A stretch of 64,000 nucleotides of DNA from Mesostigma viride (GCA_009746045.1 RPFO01000333.1:393043-457042); one strand, 5' to 3'; positions 33,450 to 46,800 are shown, counted from the stretch's first letter. Program-made: numbers and translations. Notes: generated by a model not told the origin, from the letters alone.

Positions 33450-34240
33450 CAGCTGTGCTACTGACGGGGGTATAGGCTGCAAATTAAATATAGCGATGAC
33501 GAGGTGCGGTCTGAGGCCAGTGCCCGAGTGTGCATCCATTTTCTGTTTGCAGCCATGCGGAAGAAAGGGCCTGAATGGGATTACGTTGTCGAGAAGAAAG
33601 GAGCATTCACAGATCCTGTTAGTATGAAAATGGTGTATGTGACGAAGATGTTCTGCTCATTTTGCAACAAGAACTTCTTCTCCAATTAGGCGGGGCCAAT
33701 CAGCGCATATTCCGAGCCCGTGCACACTTTGCCGGAATCAAAGAGGGAGGGATGTTACCCTGCGAGAACATACCACAGCAGAATATCCGGAACAGCTACT
33801 AGGTTTCTCAGGCTAACAACAAGTTGCAGACCAGGCGCTACTGACGGTGGTATAGGCTGTGCACAAATTAAATATAGCGACGACGAAGTGCGGTCTGAGG
33901 CCAGTGCGACAGTGTGCATCCATTTTCTGTTTGCAGCCATGCATGCCGAAGAAAGGGCCTGAATGGGATTACGTTGTCGAGAAGAAAGAAGCATTCACAG
34001 ATCCTGTTAGTATGCGGACAACGGTGTATGTGAGGAAGATGTTCTGCTCATTTTGCAACATTGAAGAACTTCTTCTCCAATCAGGCGGGGCCAATCAGCG
34101 CATATTCTGAGCCCGTGCACGCTTTGCTGGAATCAAAGAGGGAGGGATGTTAGTCATGTTACCCTGCGAGAACATTTCACAGCAGAATATCCGGAACAGC
34201 TAGGTTTCTCAGGCTAACTACAAGTTGCAGAAGTCAGACG
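33450..34240 (+). pseudogene. Tandemly duplicated BED-zinc-finger (hAT transposase-like) fragment
   Basis: Two 381-bp direct copies, at about 33450-33838 and 33838-34240. Each begins after TTTTCTGTTTGCAG with an ATG-containing frame KKGPEWDYVVEKK ... AFTDPVSM ... KMFCSFCN. Copy 1 stops at 33689 and copy 2 at 34108. In other frames each continues GGANQRIFRARAHFAGIKE and GGMLPCENIPQQNIRN. Joined by eye, C-x2-C ... R-x-H-x-AGI ... C resembles the BED finger at the N-terminus of hAT-type transposases. Each copy is broken by a frameshift, and no transposase catalytic region is present. Confidence 0.6.
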
Positions 34241-34254
34241 CCAAGAAGCATCAC

Positions 34255-34575
34255 CATTTAATTAGTTAATTGATTAATTAATTAAACTCGTGCTCCCATA
34301 GGGGAGTCACAGAGCACCGAAGTGCTTTTAATCCCTGCATGTGCACAACAGGAAGAAAGGGCAGAGACCCCCTTTCTCCTTCATGCCAAGAGGCATGCCA
34401 CAGCGGCAATCGGGCACGCCATATTAGACGATCCGGCAAGTGCTGTGGGTGCAATAAGACCCATGTGAGCATATCATCAATAACAAGTAGCGTGGGCAAG
34501 TAAGCTGATCATAGCCAGGACGTAGCATGGCTGTACAAGGGCTAAGCTGAGGCTACATCAAGATGGCTGGTTGTA
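34255..34575 (-). mobile_element. Retroelement 3'-end family E, copy 1
   Basis: The minus strand ends GTGACTCCCCTATGGGAGCA then AT-rich (TTAA)n. The body (AATCCCTGCATGTGCACAAC, GGCATGCCACAGC, GATCCGGCAAG, TGCAATAAGACCCATGTGAG) is repeated inverted at 35268-35560. Confidence 0.7.
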
Positions 34576-35039
34576 CGTGTACCGTGTGTTAGCGGTGCAC
34601 GTGACTAGGTATGGTGGCACAGCTAGGCAAACATTCTAGGCATGGCTGCCATGGCGGCAGTGAGCCAGTGACTACCAATGGATCACAAGCTAGGGCTGTT
34701 CAAGCTATTCTAGCCCCGCCGCAGGGGGTCGTCCACATCTTGTGGTTAATCATCAGCCCCCCGCCCCTCCAGTACACCTTCCAGGTAATGCTGAGCGTGT
34801 ATATACCAGGTATCGACTCCATGTGAAAGTGGTATACTTATAATTGAGCCTCAGCTCGTGGCATGTGGGCTGGGCCCAGCCAGGTTAGACGCCGCAAGGC
34901 CCACACCTCAGTTCAAAGAGCAGCTTGTAGAGGATATGGGGGGCCTAGGCCTCTCCGTGATTTGGAAAAAAGATGATGGACAAGGACAAGTGGGCCCAGG
35001 TCATAGAGGACAACGCCAACGCACGGTACACAACCAGCC
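34576..35039. other. Spacer between element copies
   Basis: No recognisable gene. Short ORFs here lack motifs; the region may be an eroded internal part of the neighbouring elements. Confidence 0.35.
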
Positions 35040-35265
35040 ATTAAAAAATTAAAATTAAATTGTAACATGACTCCGTTGGGAGATCATGTAGCACATATTC
35101 CCGTGGATGGATGGAGGGGGGGGCAAAGCCGCGAAACCGAACTAATCTAACTCTAAGCTAATCTAATCTAGAAAACCCTACTTATTCTACTTCAGCAAAG
35201 CGCCCCTTCCGCTTGGGGGGAGGGGGCTTGCCCACAGGGGCGGGCGTATGAGCCTGGACAACCAG
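35040..35265 (-). mobile_element. Retroelement 3'-end family C, copy 3
   Basis: Minus-strand 3' end CATGATCTCCCAACGGAGTC followed by an AATTTAATTTTAATTTT tail. The body closely matches 24188-24441. Confidence 0.75.
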
Positions 35266-35267
35266 CC

Positions 35268-35560
35268 ATAGCCTTAGCCTAGTCCTAGTACAGCCATGCT
35301 ACGCCCTGGCTATGTTCAGATTACTTGCCCACGCTATACTTGTTATGCCACGCTTACATGGGTCTTATTGCACCCACAGTTTGCCGGATCGTTAGCCTGT
35401 CCTTTTAGCTAGCGCGCCCGAATGCAGCTGTGGCATGCCTTTGGCGTGAAGGAGACTGGGGGTCTCTGCCCTTTCTCCTGTAGTGCACACACAGGGATTA
35501 AAAGCACTTCAGTGCTCCGTGACTCCCCAACGGGAGCACGTGTTTAATTAATTCATTAAT
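35268..35560 (+). mobile_element. Retroelement 3'-end family E, copy 2 (inverted relative to copy 1)
   Basis: Homologous to 34255-34575 in opposite orientation, ending GTGACTCCCCAACGGGAGCA then TTTAATTAATTCATTAATA. A further isolated 3' end of the same family lies at 35744-35795 (CCCCGTGACTCCCCAACGGG, then TTTAATTAATAAATTAATT). A (CATC)n run precedes it at 35716-35732. Confidence 0.7.
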
Positions 35561-35935
35561 AGAGGACAACAACCCCCCTGCAGTGGTGAAGCCGCGCGTT
35601 TGCACACGTGGGAGGCATGCTAGACAAGACCCCTAGTCGCGGGCACCATAGTTATAGGACTCTTTTGTAGATCGAGCTTGTAGATAGCTTAGACCGGTAG
35701 GATTGCGTGTACCCACCCATCCATCCATCCATCGGGGTTAATGCCCCGTGACTCCCCAACGGGAGCACGAGTTTAATTAATAAATTAATTATAATTGAGC
35801 ATGGTGCGAATATATTGCTAGTACGTATTAGAAAAAACGGCGGTCACCCTCACGAAGCATTAGACACAATACTGACGTAATAAATAGGTAAGAGAATAGA
35901 ACCCGTGGAGGCACCTGGGGCTGGGCCTGCAATGT

Positions 35936-37810
35936 TCATATTCCTTTCCTGCCCGCATCCGGCCGCTGCCGCTTGTGCCGCGGAAAAGAGGTTGGGAATG
36001 GACGGCAACAATGAACACAATAACCTAACAGCATGCCGACCAAGAACGTTGCAGCCATAATCCATGGGCTGACATCTGGCACAAACGCTCGTGCCGCAAC
36101 TTGCTGAGGGGCTATACCTACATTGTCATTCAGAGTTGAGCAGTCGGTCATACGTTTCCCACTGGACAATACAGCCTGGGTGGCACCATTACCATCCACT
36201 ACCCCTGTTGGCTGTGCACCAGGCCCACTGATGTCACCCCCCTGGCTGTCATCAGAGGACAGACCTGGGTGGAGGGAGGCTTGCACCATGACGGGGGGCA
36301 AGTCCACCGGTGCAACCGGCTTCAAGCCTGGGTAGAACTCGTCGCGCAGAATGGCCCCCATGGCCGTGGCATCCGGCCGCACCTCCCACGCCTGTGCTGG
36401 CCGTGCACTGACCACCAGCAAGTCGTGCGGGTGACGGCCAGCAGCTTCCTTCCCTGCCCCTGCCGTGTTAGGGCTAACGGCATGCATTTCTGGGGGGGGC
36501 AAGTGCAAGGATTCGAGCCCAGCTTCCAGGGGCGTGACAACCAGCAGCATCACACCGTGGGGCTCCACATTGCGGGCGGTGAACCGCCCGTGGAATGCCC
36601 CCAGCTCCCTCTGCTCCCACACGTCGCGACACCGTGCGAATACCATGGGCACACGGGGGGGCTCCGCGCAGACCCCGGGACAGCTCTTGCGGCAGGCACC
36701 GCGCATGAAGCCTGGCGGTGGATGGTGGAAGTACATGCATGCGACAACACCGTGGCCGACGCGTGTGCGGGCGTGCGGGCGTGCGGGCGGGCGGGCGGGC
36801 GCACGGGCATGCATGCAGGCAGGCAGGCAGGCAGGCAGGCGGTCAGGCGGTCAGGCGGTCAGGCGGTCAGGCGGTCAGGCGGTCAGGCGGTCAGGCGGTC
36901 AGGCGGGCGGTCGGTCGGTCGGTCGGTCGGTCGGTCGGTCGGTCGGTCGGTCGGTCGGTCGGTCGGTCGGTCGGTCGGTCGGTCGGTCGGTCGGTCGGTC
37001 GGTCGGTCGGTCGGTCGGTCGGTCGGTCGGTCGGTCGGTCGGTCGGTCGGTCGGTCGGTCGGTCGGTCGGTCGGTCGGTCGGTCGGTCGGTCGGTCGGTC
37101 GGTCGGTCGGTCGGTCGGTCGGTCGGTCGGTCGGTCGGTCGGTCGGTCGGTCGGTCGGTCGGTCGGTCGGTCGGTCGGTCGGTCGGTCGGTCGGTCGGTC
37201 GGTCGGTCGGTCGGTCGGTCGGTCGGTCGGTCGGTCGGTCGGTCGGTCGGTCGGTCGGTCGGTCGGTCGGTCGGTCGGTCGGTCGGTCGGTCGGTCGGTC
37301 GGTCGGTCGGTCGGTCGGTCGGTCGGTCGGTCGGTCGGTCGGTCGGTCGGTCGGTCGGTCGGTCGGTCGGTCGGTCGGTCGGTCGGTCGGTCGGTCGGTC
37401 GGTCGGTCGGTCGGTCGGTCGGTCGGTCGGTCGGTCGGTCGGTCGGTCGTCGTTCGTTCGTTCGTTCGTTCGTTCGTTCGTTCGTTCGTTCGTTCGTTCG
37501 TTCGTTCGTTCGTTCGTTCGTTCGTTCGTTCGTTCGTTCGTTCGTTCGTTCGTTCGTTCGTTCGTTCGTTCGTTCGTTCGTTCGTTCGTTCGTTCGTTCG
37601 TTCGTTCGTTCGTTCGTTCGTTCGTTCGTTCGTTCGTTCGTTCGTTCGTTCGTTCGTTCGTTCGTTCGTTCGTTCGTTCGTTCGTTCGTTCGTTCGTTCG
37701 TTCGTTCGTTCGTTCGTTCGTTCGTTCGTTCGTTCGTTCGTTCGTTCGTTCGTTCGTTCGCTCGCTCGCTCGCTCGCTCGCTCGCTCGCTCGCTCGCTCG
37801 CTCGCTCGCT

Positions 37811-37841
<31 letters not shown>

Positions 37842-40800
37842 TCGTTCGTTCGTTCGTTCGTTCGTTCGTTCGTTCGTTCGTTCGTTCGTTCGTTCGTTCG
37901 TTCGTTCGTTCGTTCGTTCGTTCGTTCGTTCGTTCGTTCGTTCGTTCGTTCGTTCGTTCGTTCGTTCGTTCGTTCGTTCGTTCGTTCGTTCGTTCGTTCG
38001 TTCGTTCGTTCGTTCGTTCGTTCGTTCGTTCGTTTGTTCGTTCGTTCGTTCGTTCGTTCGGTCGGTCGGTTGGGTGGGCGGGGGGACGGGCGGGCGGGGG
38101 GGCGGAGGCACAAGCAATTAGCAGCAAGATGTCAAACGCACAGATGGGCCTTGGCAGCGCAGCAGTGAACGTGATGCCATTGCCACGAGCTTCGGTTTGC
38201 GCTTGACATCCCCTATAGCTTAGAGTGACGTCTGTCCGCATGCGCACCTGGGTTTGCATCGCATTCCCCCGCACGCGCCCAGCCGGGGCAGTTTGCATCC
38301 GTGTCGCGACATGTCTCGGCCGGCAGTACTGCACGCGTGCGCGACAGCAGCCGTGGGGGCAGGTCCCGCGCAAACTCCACGCCAACGTCCTGCGCCACCA
38401 CGCCAGGGGGCGGGGCTGCGTTGAGCGCCAGCACTGCTGCGCTGCCGTCCGCCAGCTCCTTGACCCACACCTGCACGCCAGTCGCGTCGTCGGACCACGT
38501 CTGATGGGCGCGCATGCATGCAAGCACACATCCATACCCGCCCACATGCATGCAAGCACACATCCGTACCCGCCCACATGCATGCGCACAAAATATGCAA
38601 CGCCCATGCTCACGCGCAGGCAGGCAAATGGCTGGGTTGAGGTGGTGGCGCGGGATGTAGGGGGCGTGGGGTGTTCCAGGGAAAGATAGCTGACAGGGCT
38701 GAAGGGGCAGTTGGCCGCACAAGTAATGCAGGGCTCGCACTGGGTCGCAGGGTAGCACCCGGCATGCCATTTACATAAGCATTTAGCCAGGTACTGCCTC
38801 CTGACGCTCGGCTGCGGCCAGTGCTTGCATTCACTGCATACCTCGCTGGTTGGTTCGCGGAACTAAGGGCCGTAACTGCGGACGGGGAGCATCTTGCAAC
38901 GTTGGCACGCTTCTGTCTGCTTTGCGCTGTGCACGCCTTTCCACAACACCACAATGTAAGGACATGAGGCTACCCGGCCGTGGCTGGTGGTTCATAGCCT
39001 TATAGCACCCGGTGCATATGGTAGCACCCAGTGGTGGCTAGTGGTCCATATGGCAGCACCCGGTGACAGACGGCCCGAGCATGTCACCTGGCTCACACTC
39101 AGTAAAGACGCGGCAGCAGATGTCGAACGTCGCCACCAGCAACGAACGCGGGCTGCGCCGTGTGAGCCAAGGCCCTAGGCAGTACGACGCCAGCTTTAGG
39201 TTTAAGAAGCCAAGGTTTAGGATCTCGAGACCCTGGATTTTGGCATTTCTGGTTTTAGATCGCAGGGCTGGTTTTGGCAAAAAGATCCTAAAGTAGGCAC
39301 CAAAGGCTGCTAAGTAACGGTCAGTGGTACGGGAGGGGAAGTATGTGCACAGCTGATGTTTAAGATATTCAGCCCTGGATTTGATTTCAGGTTTCAGATC
39401 GCAGCCCTGGATCGGTCGGACGCCCTTCTTGAACCTCAAGCTGGCGGTGTATGAGACCAGAGTATGAGACCAGAGTGTGAGACCAGAGTGTGAGACCAGA
39501 GTGTGAGACCAGAGTATGAGACCAGAGTATGAGACCAGAGTGTGAGACCAGCGTATGAGACCAGAGTGTGAGACCAGAGTGTGAGACCAGAGTGTGAGAC
39601 CAGAGTGTGAGACCAGAGTGTGAGACCAGAGTATGAGACAAGAGTGTGAGACGAGAGTGTGAGACCAGAGTGTGAGACCAGAGGATGAGACCAGAGTGTG
39701 AGACCAGAGGATGAGACCAGAGGATGAGACCAGAGTGTGAGACCAGAGTGTGAGACCAGAGTGTGAGACCAGCGTATGAGACCAGAGTGTGAGACCAGAG
39801 TGTGAGACCAGAGGATGAGACCAGAGTGTGAGACCATAGTACGAGACCAGAGTATGAGACCAGAGTGTGAGACCAGCGTATGAGACCAGAGTGTGAGACC
39901 AGAGTGTGAGACCAGAGTATGAGACCAGAGTGTGAGACCAGAGTGTGAGACCAGAGTGTGAGACCAGAGTGTGAGACCAGAGTGTGAGACCAGAGTGTGA
40001 GACCAGAGTGTGAGACCAGAGTGTGAGACCAGAGTGTGAGACCAGAGTGTGAGACCAGAGTATGAGACCAGAGTGTGAGACCAGAGTGTGAGACCAGAGT
40101 GTGAGACCAGAGTGTGAGACCAGAGTGTGAGACCAGAGTGTGAGACCAGAGTGTGAGACCAGAGTATGAGACCAGAGTGTGAGACCAGAGTGTGATACCA
40201 GAGGATGAGACCAGAGTGTGAGACCAGAGTGTGAGACCAGAGTGTGAGACCAGAGTGTGAGACCAGAGTGTGAGACCAGCGTGTGAGACCAGAGTATGAG
40301 ACCAGAGGATGAGACCAGAGTGTGAGACCAGAGGATGAGACCAGAGGATGAGACCAGAGTGTGAGACCAGAGTGTGAGACCAGAGTGTGAGACCAGAGTG
40401 TGAGACGAGAGTGTGAGACCAGAGTGTGAGACCAGAGGATGAGACCAGAGTGTGAGACCAGAGTGTGAGACCAGAGGATGAGACCAGAGGATGAGACCAG
40501 AGTGTGAGACAAGAGGATGAGACCAGAGTGTGAGACCACAGTGTGAGACCAGAGGATGAGACCAGAGGATGAGACCAGAGTGTTAGACCAGAGTGTGAGA
40601 CCAGAGGATGAGACTAGAGTATGAGACCAGAGTGTGAGACCAGAGTGTGAGACCAGTGTGTGAGACCAGAGTGTGAGACCAGAGTGTGAGACCAGAGTGT
40701 GAGACCAGAGTGTGAGACCAGAGTGTGAGACCAGAGGATGAGACCAGAGTGTGAGACCAGAGTGTGAGACCAGAGTGTGAGACCAGAGTGTGAGACCAGA

Positions 40801-43800
40801 GTGTGAGACCAGAGTGTGAGACCAGAGTGTGAGACCAGAGTGTGAGACCAGAGTGTGAGACCAGAGTGTGAGACCAAAGTGCGAGACTAGAGTGTGAGAC
40901 CAGAGTGTGAGACCATAGGATATGACCAGAGTGTGAGACCAGAGTGTGAGACAAGAGGATGAGACCAGAGTGTGAGACCACAGTGTGAGACCAGAGGATG
41001 AGACCAGAGGATGAGACCAGAGTGTTAGACCAGAGTATGAGACCACAGGATGAGACCAGAGTGTGAGACCAGAGTGTGAGACCAGAGTGTGAGACCAGAG
41101 TGTGAGACCAGAGGATGAGACCAGAGTATGAGACCAGAGTGTGAGACCAAAGTGTGAGACCAGAGTGTGAGACCAGAGTGTGAGACCAGAGGATGAGACC
41201 AGAGTGTGAGACAAGAGTGTGAGACCAGAGTGTGAGACCAGAGTATGAGACCAGAGTGTGAGACCAGCGTGTGAGACCAGAGTGTGAGACCAGAGTGTGA
41301 GACCAGAGGATGAGACCAGAGGATGAGACCAGAGTATGAGACCAGAGTGTGAGACCAGAGTGTGAGACCAGAGTGTGAGACCAGAGTGTGAGACCAGAGG
41401 ATGAGACCAGAGTGTGAGACCAGAGTGTGAGACCAGAGTGTGAGACCAGAGTGTGAGACCAGAGTGTGAGACCAGAGTGTGAGACCAGAGTGTGAGACCA
41501 GAGTGTGAGACCAGAGTGTGAGACCAGAGGATGAGACCAGAGGATGAGACCAGAGTGTTAGACCAGAGTGTGAGACCAGAGGATGAGACCAGAGTGTTAG
41601 ACCAGAGTGTGAGACCAGAGTGTGAGACCAGAGGATGAGACCAGAGTGTGAGACCACAGTGTGAGACCAGAGGATGAGACCAGAGGATGAGACCAGAGTG
41701 TTAGACCAGAGTGTGAGACCAGAGGATGAGACCAGAGTGTTAGACCAGAGTGTGAGACCAGAGTGTGAGACCAGAGGATGAGACCAGAGTGTGAGACAAG
41801 AGTGTGAGACCAGAGTGTGAGACCAGAGTATGAGACCAGAGTGTGAGACCAGAGTGTGAGACCAGAGTGTGAGACCAGAGTGTGAGACCAGAGGATGAGA
41901 CCAGAGTATGAGACCAGAGTGTGAGACCAGAGTGTGAGACCAGAGTATGAGACCAGAGGATGAGACCAGAGTGTGAGACCAGAGTGTGAGACCAGAGTGT
42001 GAGACCAGAGTATGAGACCAGAGTGTGAGACCAGAGTGTGAGACCAGAGTGTGAGACCAGAGTGTGAGACCAGAGTGTGAGACCAGAGTGTGAGACCAGA
42101 GTGTGAGACCAGAGTGTGAGACCAGAGTGTGAGACCAGAGTGTGAGACCAGAGTGTGAGACCAGAGTATGAGACCAGAGTGTGAGACCATAGGATATGAC
42201 CAGAGTATGAGATTAGAGTATGAGACCAGAGTATGAGACCAGAGTGTGAGACCAGAGTGTGAGACCAGAGTGTGAGACCAGAGTGTGAGACCAGAGGATG
42301 AGACCAGAGTGTGAGACCAGAGTGTGAGACCAGAGTGTGAGACCAGAGTGTGAGACCAGAGTGTGAGACCAGAGGATGAGACCAGAGTATGAGACCAGAG
42401 TGTGAGACCAGAGTGTGAGACCAGAGTGTGAGACCAGAGTGTGAGACCAGAGGATGAGACCAGAGGATGAGACCAGAGTGTGAGACAAGAGGATGAGACC
42501 AGAGTGTGAGACCACAGTGTGAGACCAGAGGATGAGACCAGAGGATGAGACCAGAGTGTTAGACCAGAGTGTGAGACCAGAGGATGAGACTAGAGTATGA
42601 GACCAGAGTGTGAGACCAGAGTGTGAGACCAGTGTGTGAGACCAGAGTGTGAGACCAGAGTGTGAGACCAGAGTGTGAGACCAGAGTGTGAGACCAGAGT
42701 GTGAGACCAGAGTGTGAGACCAAAGTGCGAGACCAGAGTGTGAGACCAGAGTGTGAGACCAGAGTGTGAGACCAAAGTGTGAGACCAGAGTGTGAGACCA
42801 AAGTGCGAGACCAGAGTGTGAGACCAGAGTGTGAGACGAGAGTGTGAGACCAGAGGATGAGACCAGAGTGTGAGACCAGAGTGTGAGACCAGAGTGTGAG
42901 ACCAGAGTGTGAGACCAGAGTGTGAGACCAGAGTGTGAGACCAGAGTGTGAGACCAGAGTGTGAGACCACAGTGTGAGACCAAAGTGCGAGACCAGAGTG
43001 TGAGACCAGAGTGTGAGACCAGAGTGTGAGACCAAAGTGTGAGACCAGAGTGTGAGACCAGAGGATGAGACCAGAGTGTGAGACCAGAGTGTGAGACCAG
43101 AGGATGAGACCAGAGTGTGAGACCAGAGTGTGAGACCAGAGGATGAGACCAGAGTGTGAGACCAGAGTGTGAGACCAGAGTGTGAGACCAGAGTGTGAGA
43201 CCAGAGTGTGAGACCAGAGGATGAGACCAGAGTATGAGACCAGAGTGTGAGACCAGAGTGTGAGACCAGAGTGTGAGACCAGAGGATGAGACCAGAGTGT
43301 GAGACCAGAGTGTGAGACCAGAGTGTGAGACCAGAGTGTGAGACCAGAGTGTGAGACCAGAGTGTGAGACCAGAGTGTGAGACCAGAGTGTGAGACCAGA
43401 GTATGAGACCAGAGTGTGAGACCAGAGTGTGATACCAGAGTGTGAGACCAGAGTGTGAGACCAGAGTGTGAGACCAGAGTGTGAGACCAGAGTGTGAGAC
43501 CAGCGTGTGAGACCAGAGTATGAGACCAGAGGATGAGACCAGAGTGTGAGACCAGAGGATGAGACCAGAGGATGAGACCAGAGTGTGAGACCAGAGTGTG
43601 AGACCAGAGTGTGAGACCAGAGTGTGAGAAGAGAGTGTGAGACCAGAGTGTGAGACCAGAGGATGAGACCAGAGTGTGAGACCAGAGTGTGAGACCAGAG
43701 GATGAGACCAGAGGATGAGACCAGAGTGTGAGACAAGAGGATGAGACCAGAGTGTGAGACCACAGTGTGAGACCAGAGGATGAGACCAGAGGATGAGACC

Positions 43801-46800
43801 AGAGGATGAGACCAGAGTGTTAGACCAGAGTGTGAGACCAGAGGATGAGACTAGAGTATGAGACCAGAGTGTGAGACCAGAGTGTGAGACCAGAGGATGA
43901 GACCAGAGTGTGAGACCAGAGTGTGAGACCAGAGTGTGAGACCAGAGTGTGAGACCAGAGTGTGAGACCAGAGTGTGAGACCAGAGTGTGAGACCAGAGT
44001 GTGAGACCAGAGTATGAGACCAGAGTGTGAGACCAGAGTGTGATACCAGAGTGTGAGACCAGAGTGTGAGACCAGAGTGTGAGACCAGAGTGTGAGACCA
44101 GAGTGTGAGACCAGCGTGTGAGACCAGAGTATGAGACCAGAGGATGAGACCAGAGTGTGAGACCAGAGGATGAGACCAGAGGATGAGACCAGAGTGTGAG
44201 ACCAGAGTGTGAGACCAGAGTGTGAGACCAGAGTGTGAGAAGAGAGTGTGAGACCAGAGTGTGAGACCAGAGTATGAGACCACAGGATGAGACCAGAGTG
44301 TGAGACCAGAGTGTGAGACCAGAGTGTGAGACCAGAGTGTGAGACCAGAGGATGAGACCAGAGTGTGAGACCAGAGTGTGAGACCAGAGTGTGAGACCAG
44401 AGTGTGAGACCAGAGTGTGAGACCAGAGGATGAGACCAGAGTGTGAGACAAGAGTGTGAGACCAGAGTGTGAGACCAGAGTATGAGACCAGAGTGTGAGA
44501 CCAGCGTGTGAGACCAGAGTGTGAGACCAGAGTGTGAGACCAGAGGATGAGACCAGAGGATGAGACCAGAGTATGAGACCAGAGTGTGAGACCAGAGTGT
44601 GAGACCAGAGTGTGAGACCAGAGTGTGAGACCAGAGGATGAGACCAGAGTGTGAGACCAGAGTGTGAGACCAGAGTGTGAGACCAGAGTGTGAGACCAGA
44701 GTGTGAGACCAGAGTGTGAGACCAGAGTGTGAGACCAGAGTGTGAGACCAGAGTGTGAGACCAGAGGATGAGACCAGAGGATGAGACCAGAGTGTTAGAC
44801 CAGAGTGTGAGACCAGAGGATGAGACCAGAGTGTTAGACCAGAGTGTGAGACCAGAGTGTGAGACCAGAGGATGAGACCAGAGTGTGAGACCACAGTGTG
44901 AGACCAGAGGATGAGACCAGAGGATGAGACCAGAGTGTTAGACCAGAGTGTGAGACCAGAGGATGAGACCAGAGTGTTAGACCAGAGTGTGAGACCAGAG
45001 TGTGAGACCAGAGGATGAGACCAGAGTGTGAGACAAGAGTGTGAGACCAGAGTGTGAGACCAGAGTATGAGACCAGAGTGTGAGACCAGAGTGTGAGACC
45101 AGAGTGTGAGACCAGAGTGTGAGACCAGAGGATGAGACCAGAGTATGAGACCAGAGTGTGAGACCAGAGTGTGAGACCAGAGTATGAGACCAGAGGATGA
45201 GACCAGAGTGTGAGACCAGAGTGTGAGACCAGAGTGTGAGACCAGAGTATGAGACCAGAGTGTGAGACCAGAGTGTGAGACCAGAGTGTGAGACCAGAGT
45301 GTGAGACCAGAGTGTGAGACCAGAGTGTGAGACCAGAGTGTGAGACCAGAGTGTGAGACCAGAGTGTGAGACCAGAGTGTGAGACCAGAGTGTGAGACCA
45401 GAGTATGAGACCAGAGTGTGAGACCATAGGATATGACCAGAGTATGAGATTAGAGTATGAGACCAGAGTATGAGACCAGAGTGTGAGACCAGAGTGTGAG
45501 ACCAGAGTGTGAGATCAGAGTGTGAGACCAGAGGATGAGACCAGAGTGTGAGACCAGAGTGTGAGACCAGAGTGTGAGACCAGAGTGTGATACCAGAGTG
45601 TGAGACCAGAGGATGAGACCAGAGTATGAGACCAGAGTGTGAGACCAGAGTGTGAGACCAGAGTGTGAGACCAGAGTGTGAGACCAGAGGATGAGACCAG
45701 AGGATGAGACCAGAGTGTGAGACAAGAGGATGAGACCAGAGTGTGAGACCACAGTGTGAGACCAGAGGATGAGACCAGAGGATGAGACCAGAGTGTTAGA
45801 CCAGAGTGTGAGACCAGAGGATGAGATTAGAGTATGAGACCAGAGTGTGAGACCAGAGTGTGAGACCAGTGTGTGAGACCAGAGTGTGAGACCAGAGTGT
45901 GAGACCAGAGTGTGAGACCAGAGTGTGAGACCAGAGTGTGAGACCAGAGTGTGAGACCAAAGTGCGAGACCAGAGTGTGAGACCAGAGTGTGAGACCAGA
46001 GTGTGAGACCAAAGTGTGAGACCAGAGTGTGAGACCAAAGTGCGAGACCAGAGTGTGAGACCAGAGTGTGAGACCAGAGTGTGAGACCAGAGGATGAGAC
46101 CAGAGTGTGAGACCAGAGTGTGAGACCAGAGTGTGAGACCAGAGTGTGAGACCAGAGTGTGAGACCAAAGTGCGAGACCAGAGTGTGAGACCAGAGTGTG
46201 AGACCAGAGTGTGAGACCAGAGTGTGAGACCAGAGTGTGAGACCAGAGGATGAGACCAGAGTGTGAGACCAGAGTGTGAGACCAGAGGATGAGCCCAGAG
46301 TGTGAGACCAGAGTGTGAGACCAGAGGATGAGACCAGAGTGTGAGACCAGAGTGTGAGACCAGAGTGTGAGACCAGAGTGTGAGACCAGAGTGTGAGACC
46401 AGAGGATGAGACCAGAGTATGAGACCAGAGTGTGAGACCAGAGTGTGAGACCAGAGTGTGAGACCAGAGGATGAGACCAGAGTGTGAGACCAGAGTGTGA
46501 GACCAGAGTGTGAGACCAGAGTGTGAGACCAGAGTGTGAGACCAGAGTGTGATACCAGAGTGTGAGACCAGAGTGTGAGACCAGAGTGTGAGACCAGAGT
46601 GTGAGACCAGAGTGTGAGACCAGAGTGTGAGACCAGAGGATGAGACTAGAGTATGAGACCAGAGTGTGAGACCAGAGTGTGAGACCAATGTGTGAGACCA
46701 GAGTATGAGACCAGAGTGTGAGACTAGAGTGTGAGACCAGAGTGTGAGACCAGAGTGTGAGACCAGAGGATGATACCAGAGTGTGAGACCAGAGTGTGAG

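Noticed and set aside
36269-38206. Arg/Ser-rich ORFs (GRSV, RSFV) that resemble RS-domain or TR-rich proteins
   Set aside because: They are produced by tetranucleotide arrays, open in several frames on both strands, and lie inside GH27 intron 6.
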